A stretch of DNA of 64,000 nt from Trema orientale (taxonomy: Eukaryota > Streptophyta > Magnoliopsida > Rosales > Cannabaceae): positions 140,626-204,625 of the forward strand of contig JXTC01000288.1 in NCBI GenBank assembly GCA_002914845.1. Direction: 5' to 3'. Under the pieces are notes generated by a model. That model was not told where the DNA came from and ran no database searches. It saw nothing but the letters and a program-made list of their open reading frames with translations. Position numbers and translations under genes: made by a program. Positions 26,150 to 37,049 of this stretch are shown piece after piece (position 1 is the first letter of the stretch; each line of letters opens with the position of its first letter).

Positions 26150-26259
26150 GTCAATATACCATAACACAAATGCATATACCTAATTGAAAACATCTTGAAC
26201 CACAGTCAATATACCATAACACAAATGCATATACCTAATTGAAAACATCTTGAACCACG
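26150..26259. repeat. 55-bp perfect tandem duplication in the MULE
   Basis: Units 26150-26204 and 26205-26259 differ only at the last base and contain GTCAATATACCATAACACAA and CATCTTGAACCAC. The near identity implies a recent duplication relative to the decay of the element. Confidence 0.9.
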
Positions 26260-26873
26260 AATAAGTCTTATGACCTTAAATGTTTTTTGCTCAAATCTGG
26301 TTCAAAACAAAGATAAAATTTACACATGTAAGAATTGTAAGCACTTATCAACATGAATCACATATGAAACCTAAAATATATGAACTATATATCCTAAATA
26401 AAAAACAAAACAGAGATAGGAATCTAAACATTATGAACTCAAAGAAATCATTTAAATTGATACGCAATTGTTTGTGGTATTTCATCGAACACTTCATATT
26501 CACAAAATAATTATAATCTATAAACATAATTTATCAAATGTAGAACCATAAAATCTATGAACTAGTTCTTTAATTTCATATGTCAAGATAAATCAACAAA
26601 TGATTATCAAATATATACCACTGATCCAATTATTAGAGATTCATTAATAAAAGCACAGACCCAATTTATGAATTCTAAGATGTATATACCGATTTTAGAA
26701 ATTCGTATTTCTAAAATATATATACCGATTCTGCAAATTTATATCCGAAATTATATACCTAACAAAAATCCAAGAATTAAGATTATGTATGTACACCAAA
26801 ATACACATATACATACACACACACATATATATATATAGAGCTCATAATAATAGAGTAGAATAGAAATATATAC

Positions 26874-26932
26874 CTTTGCGATAATGAACTGGAGATGTCG
26901 TCTATAGAGTTTTCATCTACAGAATCAACCAT
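26874..26932 (-). pseudogene. Short minus-strand first-exon-like frame inside the MULE
   Basis: From ATG at 26932 the frame reads MVDSVDENSIDDISSSLSQ and reaches a good donor AAAG|GTATATA at 26874/26873. No downstream exon could be recognised. It is convergent with the MuDR-like stump, the arrangement expected of a MULE with two genes pointing inward. The protein is unidentified. Confidence 0.35.
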
Positions 26933-27280
26933 AGCTTTTGATTCTTATTAATCGAAGATTTTGCCTATGGAGATCTTTATGAACCTAAGTTTTTCGGCGA
27001 TGAACTTCGACTTTTGCTTCGAAATGGGATTCTGGGGTTTTTCGAAGATTTTTTGCTTTTTGGAACGTTTTTTTTATAGAGATGTTTTGGAGGTTAGAGA
27101 AATATGCGAGAAAATTTTAGAGGTTAGAGAAAGTGATAAAAAGTGGCGAGAAAGTGGGAGAAAATGAGAGAAAATTTAGAGAATGAGGGAAATGGGTGAG
27201 AAAATGGCAGAACTTGTGGGAAAGAGAGGGAAAATGTTGTTGAAAGTGGGTTCTGGGCTTTCAGGAGTATTTTTGGGGGG

Positions 27281-27650
27281 AAATTAGAAAAAATACGGTA
27301 TTTTTGAAAAGAATTGAAAAAATACGGTGCTTTTGTATTTTTCACGGTGCGGTACGGTTTTTATTTGAAAAATACCGCTTTTTAAAAAATATTTATAAAA
27401 ATACCATTTTTTAAAATAGTAACTAGTTTCTAGTAACCAGAAACTGGTAACTAGTAACCGAAAATATTTATAACTGATATATAATTGGTAACCAGTTTCC
27501 AGAAACTGGTAACCAGTAACTATTTTAAAAGTGGTAATTTTCTAAATATTTTTTAAAAAGTGATATTTTCCTAATTAAAACCGTACGAAAACTGGAAAAA
27601 ATTGTGACTTCCGTATTTTTGTAATTCTTTTCATTTTTTATAGGTATAAG
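27281..27650. mobile_element. Foldback MITE (GTAACTAGT family), copy A
   Basis: The ends read AAATTAGAAAAAATACGG and CCGTATTTTTGTAATT, inverted. Nested inverted blocks include AATAGTAACTAGTTTC, GGTAACTAGTAACC, GTTTCCAGAAACTGG and AGTAACTATTTTAAAA. A second copy with the same end words lies at 38607-38960. This copy lies within the right arm of the MULE. Exact target duplications could not be assigned. Confidence 0.75.
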
Positions 27651-27908
27651 TGTAAGAAACCCTATTTTTGGTTGTAGATTTTCAACGGGCCTGTTGTGTG
27701 GACATATTCCTATAATAACTGGGTCGTGGTCATGTATTAATTTATGGACCTAAAAATGACTATATATCTACTCTGCCCTTAATTCTTCGGATAAAAGGTA
27801 AGGTTTATAGAGTTAAACATCCACAAAACCAGAAAAATTGATAAAATTTCATGGAAAAGTTACTGTAGATTTCTCATTTTTACCCTAGGAAACCATTGAC
27901 TTCAAATC

Positions 27909-28863
27909 GTTGGATTATTATACGACCTAGATTCTTTGTATAGTAAAAGTTTTCTTGCACTTGCGAATACATTATTATTTCTATATTGTCTTCTTCCTAT
28001 TTAAATAAAAATAAAAAAATATATATATATATTTGATGCTCCAATATCATAAAATCATTTAACTGATTTCCGATAGAAGTTCAGAGTTCAATGTTTTTTA
28101 TGCTACAAAGGATTCAATAAGAAGTCCACCCATACTGAAATGACTCTCTCAAAATAGTTGATGATGAGCTTAGAATGATATATTATTGAATTGGCTTGGT
28201 TTTAGATAATGAGCTTAGAATTGAAATCTTGGAATTGGGATCCTAAAAATAGTTGCCTAAAATGACTTCCCAAAATTCTTAGTTTAGAACCCATCATAAA
28301 TCTTGATTGATTGAAGCTAAACTTTCTAAGTTTGTCTATTCCGAATAAATTCCGAATTCGAATGCATTTTTATAATCATTGGACATATTAGGATTATTAT
28401 TATTATACGACCTAGATTCTTTATATGGAAAAAATGTATTGTGCACTTGCGAATACACTATTATTTCTCTGCTATTGTCTCCTTCCCATTTTAACGAATA
28501 AAAAAAAAACATATTTAATACTCCAATATCATAGTATCATTTAATTGGGTTTCTGGTAGAAGTTCAGAGTTCAATATTTTTTACGCTCTAAAAGATTTAA
28601 TATGAAGTCCACCCATATTGAAAATGGCTCTCTAAAAAATGGTTGATAATGAGTTTAGAACGATATATTATTGGATTTAGTTGGTTTTAGATAATGAGCT
28701 TAGAATTGGAATCTTAGAATTGGGATCCTAAAAACGGTTGCCTAAAATGACTTCTAAAAATTCTTAGTTTAGAACCCATCATAAATCTTGATTGCTTGAA
28801 GTAAGTTTGTCTGCTTCAAACAAATTCTGAATCTGAACGCATTATTATAATCATTGGATAATT
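27909..28863. repeat. ~475-bp direct tandem duplication
   Basis: Unit 1 (about 27909-28385) and unit 2 (about 28391-28863) share the same order of words: TATTATACGACCTAGATTCTTT, CACTTGCGAATACA, AGAAGTTCAGAGTTCAAT, GAAGTCCACCCATA, TTTAGATAATGAGCTTAGAATT, GGGATCCTAAAAA and CTTAGTTTAGAACCCATCAT. Many substitutions separate them, so the duplication is old. No coding frame is preserved. Confidence 0.9.
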
Positions 28864-29003
28864 CTTTTTCTTTTACAAAATCAGTAAGTAAGTATATTCT
28901 ATTCTTAATGGAAACAAATAATCTTAAATGTCTTTTTTTTTTTTTTTTTTCCAGTAAGTTGATAAATATGTTTTATCATTATTGGAAATAAACAAATATA
29001 TAT

Positions 29004-29248
29004 GGTTGCCAATCCAGTATGTATTTTTTCTTTTACCTATGTGTAGGTATTTTTTTTTTTTAGCCGTTGGATTATCATCTAATGATGATCTAACGGTTAT
29101 AATGAAGTGCATGAAAAGACATGCATCATTAATGCTATTTCTCTCTCTTACTTTTTACTATAAAAAAATGTACATGATAAATTTTTATTGGCCAAATTGA
29201 TACCTATGCATAGGTAAAAAAAAAAAAATACCTACTGAATTGGTGCCC

Positions 29249-29252
<4 letters not shown>
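29004..29252 (+). mobile_element. Micron-like MITE copy 2
   Basis: It begins GGTTGCCAATCCAGTATG after (TA)n and ends CTACTGAATTGGTGCC before a 50-bp TA run (29253-29303). Inside are ACCTATGTGTAGGTATTTTT, the palindrome AGCCGTTGGATTATCATC / GATGATCTAACGGTT, GACATGCATCATTAATG and CCTATGCATAGGTAAAAA. The order matches the copy at 42.1 kb. Confidence 0.88.

Positions 29253-29303
<51 letters not shown>
29253..29303. repeat. (TA)n microsatellite next to Micron-like copy 2
   Basis: About 25 uninterrupted TA units directly adjoin the MITE end; the opposite end of the MITE also abuts ATATATATG. TA runs at both ends are a property shared by all three copies of this family in the window. Confidence 0.95.
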
Positions 29304-29304
<1 letters not shown>

Positions 29305-29509
29305 AGCCTTATTTATCAAAAAAGAAAGCTTCTTTTAACATTAGAGAAGATATCCCAAACCGAATGCAGAGGAAGAAATATTGTCTTAAGGACGAAGATG
29401 AAACCGATTATTTTTTTCTTTCACTTTTTCTTGTTATTCCCTTTCTTTTTTTCTATGCTTTTTCTCAATCTTCAAATTTCTCTCAATACTATAAATTAAA
29501 AAACAATCA

Positions 29510-30040
29510 AAATTAAATCAATATTATAGAAATGTAATGAGTATAGTTTAAAATAATTGGTATTTGAGTTTTGAGATACTTTGTAGTGCATTTTGCTTTT
29601 AAAAAAAAAAAAGATGAATTTCTACGAATTTATGGAAATTTAGACTAGTTGCCTCAATGAACATCGAGAATTTCGATGAAATTCGATACTATTTCGATGA
29701 AGTATGTTTTTATAATGGAATCTGAAAAATTACTTGATGGTCATCGAAATGGCATTGAATTATCATCTAAATTCATCAAATTTCATCGAAATTTTTCGAT
29801 GACCATCGAGTAATTTTCAGATTCTAGTATAAAAACATACTTCATCGAAGTGACATTAAATTTCATCGAATTAGCATCGAAATTTTCTATATTTGTCTGA
29901 ACAGCTAGTGCAAATTTTCAAAAACTCATAGAAATTGATCCAAATTTAATTTTTAATAATAAATTCATCATAGAACATTTTAAAAGTTAAATACAAACTA
30001 GTTTAAATTATACCCATAATATTTAACAATAGAATTGTCT
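29510..30040. mobile_element. ~0.5-kb foldback element
   Basis: Two arms, about 29520-29750 and 29794-30035, are inverted copies around a 43-bp loop. The inner stem is strongest: TTCGATGAAGTATGTTTTTATA in the left arm has an exact complement near 29828-29850, continued by AATCTGAAAA/TTTTCAGATT and GATGGTCATCGAAA/TTTCGATGACCATC. Outer parts (GAGTATAGTTTAAA against TTTAAATTATACCC; ACTAGTTG against CAGCTAGT) are more diverged. Terminal boundaries and target duplication are not clear. It could be a MITE or a young hairpin locus. Confidence 0.8.
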
Positions 30041-31508
30041 TAATCATCCACGAGAGAGAAGGTTGAGAGTAAAAAAAAGATACTATGGGAAATTTTATAT
30101 AAAGAGGCCAAGAGCAAAGCAAGAGGATCCTATGGATGTTTGAGGGAGTTTTTGAGTTTTTTTTTTATTTCTTTTTAACATCAATAAAACTATGCTTGTA
30201 GGGTATTTTTGTCCTACAGTCATATATTTTTGAATATTTATTGAGAGAGATATATGGGTATAATTGGGGCATCCATGGAGCATAATTATTGAAATTTCTC
30301 TAATCCAACAGTTTGTAGTAAATGATCTCACCTAAGATAAAAAATTAGGATTCTAGTGTAGCCTCACCCAAAATGTTCAACTAGTATCAGCGCCTATCAT
30401 ATATTTGTGTGCAACATGTACCCTAAAACAAAGGCATTTTAAACTTCTATATCAACAACTACAAAAACAGTTGCTAAGTTTTCTACATTACCAGGATGAC
30501 ACTTTTGTAGACCTTAGATTATTATTGAAAAAAAAAAAAAAATGTCAATATTAGAAATTGAGCAATTTATTGGAATATTTTTGTATGAGCCATTCTTTTT
30601 TTAGAGTAATGTAACAGAACCATTTATATAGTGTACGTATCTATTGATTGATGCATCAAAAGCACAAGAACGTCACAAAAGTGAGATGGCGTTTTCTATT
30701 TTGTCACAAGGAAAGGATCCATAAGGTAGGAGGTAGAAGAGAAACTTGAAAGGAAAAACCTTTGGACCTTTATACTCAAAAAAAAAAAAAAAAAAAAAAA
30801 AAGAAAGAAAAAAAAGAAAANAGAACCTGTTTGATTATCACTTGAGGCGAAATCCTAGACTGTATTGCATTAGAGACATGATTTAGGCCATCTTTGGATC
30901 GTTTGAGCCTATCAAGCCTACCCTTGACATTTATATCCTTAGTTTACCCCTTTTGAGCCTATACTGTCTTTTCCTTGACATTCATATTTTTAGCCTAGCT
31001 TTAAACAGTTTCCAATAATTTACCCTACACCCATGAGCACAATTGTGATCTTTGTTGAAAATATTATTGAGTCATATGATATGGGAGGAAGGGTGGTGTT
31101 GAGAAAAATTTTGTGAAGGCATATGACAAAAATATTTAAAACAAATGCTATAACCTTGTGCAAAAAGAAAAAAAAAAAAAAAAAAAGAAAGAAAAAAAAG
31201 AAAAGGGAAGAAGGACAAAAACAGTTAGCAACTATACTTACTAGCATCCTGCTAGTCAAGCCTCCTTGAATCAGAAAAGCACTCGTATGTATGAAAAATC
31301 TCAACAATGTTTGACACCCGATTAAGCACCAGAATTATCTATAATTGAATATGTACACACAATCTTAAAGAGCTTTCCACTTTATTAAAAAGACCTTTGA
31401 GCAGGTATCAATGGCTCCCTATCAACCCGCCATATTTCTAAATTCTCACAACTAAATTCTAAAACTATCCAAATCTAAAAGGAGTGACTGTAGTATCTAT
31501 ATTTGGTT
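30041..31508. other. Intergenic, A-rich tracts and one N
   Basis: No gene is seen. Two A-rich tracts share the 20-bp word AAGAAAGAAAAAAAAGAAAA (about 30801-30820 and 31185-31204); the first contains the single N at 30821. The DRB2-like 3' UTR probably occupies about 31340-31508. Confidence 0.5.
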
Positions 31509-33920
31509 TTATATCCGAAGTTTACCAAGCTCAGTACTTGCTTTAGACATGTTGTCCTGCTGATCTGTATCTTTCTTCACCATGTTTGGTAACGTTCCCT
31601 CGGGGCTGGAACCTGGCATTTTTCTCGGTGGTGGAGCAGAACATACTGGTACAACTGATCTAATTCGAACAGCTGGTGCCATAAAACTATGTCTCACTCC
31701 TCCAAGTTCCGCTCTTTCAGGCGAGGGTCTGACTGAACATAAAGGAGTGCCTGTTCTCATTCTTGGTGGTGCAGGGATTTGTGCTGGCGAATTTTGTGGC
31801 CTCAGCCCGATTGATAATGTTGGCCCTACCGATCTGATTGTCACAGGAGGAGCGCTGGTTGTTGACCTTAAACTTCTCTGGGAACTTACTCTAGGAGGAC
31901 ATTGGTTTCTGAGATTAGGCCTAGCAGAGTCGAAACCAGAATGATTTGGCAACCGAAAGTCAACTGGCTGAAATCCAGAGTCGATCATCCTAGGGTAAGC
32001 CCATTCGACTTGCCCAGTTTGGCTCCCTTGTAGCTTAACGTTTTTAGTATTTCTCCCCTCATCTCCAATCCTCTGTTTATCATCCTCATGAACTGGTTCC
32101 TGAACTCTTGGTTCAGTATTACTGTTGCCAAGGAGAAAGGGTTCCGAAACTGTGGATTTAGAATACTTGGGTGACTCTTCTGGTTTCTCCTCCTGTATCT
32201 CTTGTATAGAAACCGCCGACCTGCCAGTGATTGGATCACGGACCGACTGATCTGATAAGCAAAGCGATGGACCTGAGGTAGCAATTGTAATTCTAGGCCT
32301 TGCAGATGTTGACTCTTGCTCAATTGCTGGAAAGTATAGGCGGTGATCTGGGGGAAGCACCGATTGCATGAATGGAAATATCTGAGGAACAGGGGGAGTA
32401 GATGGTGAAGCTGGAAGTTGAAATAGGTGATTTTGATGCTGTAATAATTGTTCTTGCTGCCATAACTGGTACATGGCTATTTCAGGGGAATAACTAGGGT
32501 ACGCCCAACTCTGGAACTGCATTGGACATAAACTTGCTGCTGGCAGGGTAGATTTGCTGGAGAAAGGAATATATCTCTGTTGTCCATGCAGGCGACCATT
32601 CTGTGTGGAGTTCTTGGCTTCTGATGGACGTAAACTTGAAAGAACTCGAGCAATAATGACTTGTTCCTGCTCTTCATTTCCCTTAGACTCCATGGAAGGA
32701 GACGAAGATGAGCCACGTTGGGCCACTAAACAGAATACAAGGAACACATTTAGGCAATTTCCTTTTGTAAACTGGTAGGAAGGCTTGAAAATACTAAAGA
32801 AAAAATATTCCAATAGAGTGTAAATGCAGGAATGGAGCGTGTATTTTTCCAGGGGACCTAAAAGCACAAGTTTGAATAGATCTCTGAAAAATGTACCACA
32901 TAAAACAGAGAAAATACATACGTCTTTTAAGGGATGACCAAGCAGCCATGGCTGCATTTTTCTGAGCTTGTTTCTTGGTCCTGGCTGGCTCTCCGGTGAA
33001 GCTCATTCCTGCTAGTTCAACCGTACAAGAAAATACAGGGACGTGGCCTGGTCCAGATCGAACAGTCGTATAAACAGGAAGGTTCAACCCAGCTCTATGA
33101 GAAGTCTCCTGAAGCAGGTTCTTATAGACTCCTGTTTCATCCTGTTTGGCACATCAGAAGAAATTAGCACATTAGTTATACCGATGGACAACAAGTTAAC
33201 TATTCTACAGTTGCAGTGAATTTTTAAAAGAAAAAAAAAAAAAAAACCGAAGCACGTTAAGGAATCACGTATCATGATGGGGGAATGAGTAAGCAGGATT
33301 AAGCTTATTGGGCCATTATTTATTAACAAGGGGCCGTAAATATTATTTATCATGAAACCAATTTTCTTATATCTTCACCGATCCTGGTTTTTTGTAACTT
33401 ACATTCTTCTGGCTGGCAGGATAATAATGTGTCAGAAAAGGGATGTCAAGAGATGTGTCGAACCAGATTGCTATATAAATCATCCTATCTGTAGATGGTA
33501 ATGACCAATTGTACATGGCATATTTTTCAGAATATAAATAAAATACCAGCCCCTTTGGAAATATTATGCCTATTCACCGACAACTAGGAGGACATGAAAA
33601 TAATAATTGATACTCCAGATATGACATAAAATATGAAACCGAATAAAGAAAATCCCTATCAGTTTTATCCTCACCAATACTCTTGCGGCCAACGCTCTAG
33701 AAGGGCCTCTTTTTGCAAGTGTGTTCAATGCTACTTCCGCAGCAGCATGTTCAGCCTGTCTTAGAGTGGAGCAAAAAGTTGGGCTTTCAAAAGTATCTCC
33801 ATTGAAGTTGACGGTAGCTTTGAATCGAGGAGCGTGATCAGGTCCTTCTCTAATGCATGAATAAGATGGTAAGTTGAAGCAGCTTCTTTGCGCTAACTCT
33901 TGCAGTTGGTTCTTATACAT
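31509..33920 (-). CDS. DRB2: DRB2-type double-stranded RNA-binding protein (3 coding exons, 560 aa)
   Basis: Coding exons: 33920-33675, 33141-32922, 32725-31509; GT/AG borders and consistent phases. Two dsRNA-binding domains sit at the N-terminus. dsRBD1 (about 1-70) starts MYKNQLQELAQRSCFNLPSY and has FKATVNFNG and AEHAAAEVAL. dsRBD2 (about 87-155) has VYKNLLQETSHRAGLNLPVY and KKQAQKNAAMAAWSSLK. The remaining 400 residues are Pro/Ser/Gln-rich and probably disordered. The domain pair and MYKNQLQELAQRSCFNLP start define the plant DRB2/DRB3/DRB5 clade; DRB2 is the best guess. In Arabidopsis DRB2 affects miRNA and other small-RNA production and translational repression. A leader intron precedes the ATG. 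The gene looks intact. Confidence 0.9.
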
Positions 33921-35110
33921 GCCTGAATACAGATAGCATTGCACATAACAAATAAGCAAAAGCAGCTTCGGGAACTAAAACTGCTCTTCTCTAAATAAGC
34001 CATGCATTCTAATCCGTAAGAAATTTCCATTCCAAATGCATCGCAACAAAGACAAATTAAACAAGTAGCTTAACCCTTCCATTCTCATTGGTTCTTATCT
34101 TAATTTTGTTGCTTCCAATTTGTTCAAAATGAAATTTGGAAAGAAAAGCAACTGAAAGCACATTTTCTCAGAATTAAGATACATGTTTAATTGCTTCACT
34201 CTTTTAAAAGTCAACCGCAAAAACCAAATTACAATGGAGCAGCTTGAAAATAGTAATTTCGCTACCGTAATTTATAACAAAATACTCTTCCTCTTACCCC
34301 GTACTTGAATAAGAGAAATTCAAGGAAAAATGGAGAAGAGTATATTTTTGATTTAACGAAATGCACCAAAATATAGCTACTTGTTTCTTATTATCTTCAA
34401 TATCATACATTTTTATCAGAAAACAAAAAGAACAATAATAGTTGTCGAATAGCAAATTTATACACCAATAACATCAAAAAGCCATAAATTACCTAGTGCA
34501 AAGGCAAAGCTTTCATTTTGACCACACTGAATGACAATAGAATACAAGAATAATCAGCGGAAATTAGTTACTTTTTTTAGAATCAAATGTCATTCATTTC
34601 TCTTTTCTTTCCTTTTTTCTTTTCAGAAACCACATAAAACATATGATAATTTCATACTGAGGAAAACCCAACAACAATATTCAATCAAGAAAACTCAATG
34701 CAATATCTCCAAACCCACCGAAAAGTTAACAAAAACATCAAATATTCTCGCTTTCCATAATTTTTCTCGGCAATCAAACAGGGCTAAATAACTCAAAACA
34801 AAGCTGACCCATCAACAAATATCAAAAACCCATATGAACGAGATCTAATTCACGCCAGAATACCAACTAAATAAACCCAAAACCCAAATTAAGAAAACCC
34901 GTCAAAAGCATCAAATTAACAAAGAAAAACCAAGGAGAATAAGGAGAAGAAAACACAACGAGAAAAACGATCTGGGTATGGGCTAAAAACAGCAAGAAAG
35001 ACACTCACCGTCTTGTCCCAATTCAATTGCCGCAAAATTTTCCCGAGAAAGTGATGGAAAAAGCAGAGAGAAAAAAAAAATGAAAAAATGGAAGAGAGAG
35101 TAAACTGGGT
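33921..35110 (-). other. Non-coding first exon and leader intron of the DRB2-like gene
   Basis: On the minus strand a donor GACG|GTGAGTGTC (exon end 35009) pairs with an acceptor TATTCAG|GC two nucleotides before the ATG (exon start 33922), giving a 1086-bp leader intron. The upstream exon (about 35010-35110) contains GAGA/CTCT-rich leader sequence. Long leader introns are common in plant regulatory genes; an effect on expression is inference. Confidence 0.6.
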
Positions 35111-35319
35111 TTTTATTTTACGCCATTGTCTCATAGTCATTCATATGCTGACGGAAGCGAAATTTACGATGCAGCTACTGCTGTTTGGAGTGTACAGTGT
35201 GTGATGATCCCCTCTTTTTATAAACACTTCCAAAACCAGCCTGAAACGACGTCGCTTCGTCACACCTTTTTTCCCATTTTCAACTGTGTCTCCTTGTTTA
35301 GATTTTGTATCTGAATCTT

Positions 35320-36380
35320 TCTACACGGGACTAACACGACTATAGTTTTTAAGAGTTGATACTATATATGATTTGCTGCCAACTATAGTCTTATGTCAAA
35401 TCTTCGTACTTGATTAACTTTGATTTTATTATTACCAAATTGTCATATTTAATCAATTACCCTTTATAATAAATGCACTATTCGATGCTCATTTAATTAC
35501 AAAATTGACTTACTAATTATTGAGAAAAGGTTAAGAAAAAAAATTACATTTCTAATAGAATTATAGATTGGAGTAATAATGCAGCATAAGTGTTCACAAT
35601 AAAGTAGATTAAAGACTTAAACGACAAATTGAACACAATCTTCTATCCAATGTTAGATTGCTCACAAATATAAGAAATTAGCATCACAGATACATTTATT
35701 CACAAAAGATGCTGAAAGAAAAGAGATAAAAACTTAATAATTTCTTTTATTACTAAATTGTCTACAATACATAAAGGTGTCCATTTTTCTATATAGAAAA
35801 AAAAAATTAGGAGCCACAAATGCAAACTCAAAATGAAATCGGGAAAATACAATTTGAGGGAAACAAGTAATAAATGCATTTTTTTTAAAATATTATAGCG
35901 AGCACTAAAACTTATAAAGTTGACCTAAGGGAATTGAATCAAGCAGTAAAGAATAAAAATATATCAAGCTTGCCCAAAATCATGAAACTTCATTTTTTGC
36001 CTTCGGCTGATCTATGTACGTGGGTCATACAAAATCATAATTTCGACTAAAAGTCCCTCATGCAGTCATGTTTAATGCTTTGTTATTGGAGTACCCAAGG
36101 TCTAAATTTCGGGATGTAAGTCCTTAACTCTTAAATTATGTTGAATTATTATCAAAAAAAATTATGTTGTTATTATGATTGGCCGATAGCAGAAATAGAA
36201 TGAAGTAATATATATTTAACCAAAAAAACCTAATTTTAATCTTTAATATATAACTAAAATACATTTAGAATTCTTATTTTATACATTTAGAATTCTTATT
36301 TTATATTAATAACGATAGTAAATATAACTCGATATACCAAATTCCCAGCCACGTCAAAAAATTTATATTGTTTAATTGAT
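35320..36380. other. Intergenic, AT-rich
   Basis: I see no gene. A 23-bp perfect tandem duplication (TACATTTAGAATTCTTATTT plus three bases) lies near 36261-36305. The remainder is AT-rich sequence without recognisable coding or terminal-repeat structure. Confidence 0.4.
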
Positions 36381-36388
36381 ACCTTAGA

Positions 36389-36761
36389 AAATAATATGGG
36401 ATATTGTCATTTTTATACCTTTTATTTTGACACTGTGTTCAAATTATACCTTATATTGTAGTTATTATCATCATTAACTCTTAGATTTGAAATCTGTTAT
36501 AAATTTATACATTGACACTAATTTAGAGCAGTTAATTTACCAAAATATTATTTAAAAAAATAAAATTAAAGTATATAAAAACTGATTCGATAATAAATTT
36601 ATTAAGTCATTTTGGTAAATCAACTCCTCTACATTGGTGTCAAGTTATAAATTTGTAACAGATTTTAAATCTAAAGGTCAATATTGATAATAACCGAAAC
36701 ATAAGGTATAAATTGAACAAAGTATCAAAATATAAGATATAAATACTATCCCAAATAATAT
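36389..36761. mobile_element. Mutator-type MITE, 355 bp, 9-bp target duplication
   Basis: The element spans 36398-36752 with direct 9-bp flanks AAATAATAT at 36389-36397 and 36753-36761. Its ends are inverted (GGGATATTGTC.. against GGGATAGTATT..) and the inversion extends through nearly the whole length: CTTATATT, GTTATTATCA, TAGATTTGAAATCTGTTA and GTTAATTTACCAAAA each have a complement in the right half. Length, full-length foldback and a 9-bp duplication fit a MULE-derived MITE. Confidence 0.9.
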
Positions 36762-36948
36762 AAATCTTATAAATTAAATCTATATATAATATCATACAAA
36801 CTAATTAGCTGGGGAAAACATATGACGCGTATTTGGAGAGATATTTTGGAAAAAAAAAATATTTTAATTAGTTTCAACTTTAAAATCGAAAAGTTATCTC
36901 AACACATGGCCTCAGAAATTCGGACTCCTATGTTTCTCCGGAATAATT

Positions 36949-37043
36949 TTTCCTATGGAACAACTGCTCATGTATCTTTTTAGCTAACCAAGTATTTTTT
37001 CCTATGGAACAACTGCTCATGTATCTTTTTGGCTAACCAGGTA
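36949..37043. repeat. 47-bp tandem duplication
   Basis: TTTTTCCTATGGAACAACTG followed by CTCATGTATCTTTTT(A/G)GC and TAACCA(A/G)GTAT occurs twice in direct succession (about 36949-36995 and 36996-37042), with only two differences. Confidence 0.9.
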
Positions 37044-37049
37044 TAAGAA

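Larger units (their letters stand above)
22014..27787. mobile_element. Mutator-like element (MULE), 5.76 kb, decayed interior
   Basis: The element spans 22023-27778 and is flanked by identical 9-bp duplications TTAATTCTT at 22014-22022 and 27779-27787. The termini are imperfect inverted repeats: GAGAAATTGTGGTATATGTC.. at the left end against GGGCAGAGTAGATATATAGTC.. (complement of the right end), both continuing to a TTTTTAG block. The 9-bp duplication is diagnostic for Mutator-type insertion. Inside, a 22-codon frame resembling a MuDR transposase start lies on plus (23834) and a short exon on minus (26932); no catalytic domain is visible. The left half is T-rich with many GGTATATG words. The right half carries complementary-type words (CATATACC, ATGAACCACTATGAAAATTTCATGAA). 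A foldback MITE sits near the right end. Confidence 0.85.

Noticed and set aside
30780-31204. Two similar A-rich tracts as a retroelement tail pair
   Set aside because: They share a low-complexity AAGAAAGAAAAAAAAGAAAA word, but no element body or target duplication was found; one includes an N.
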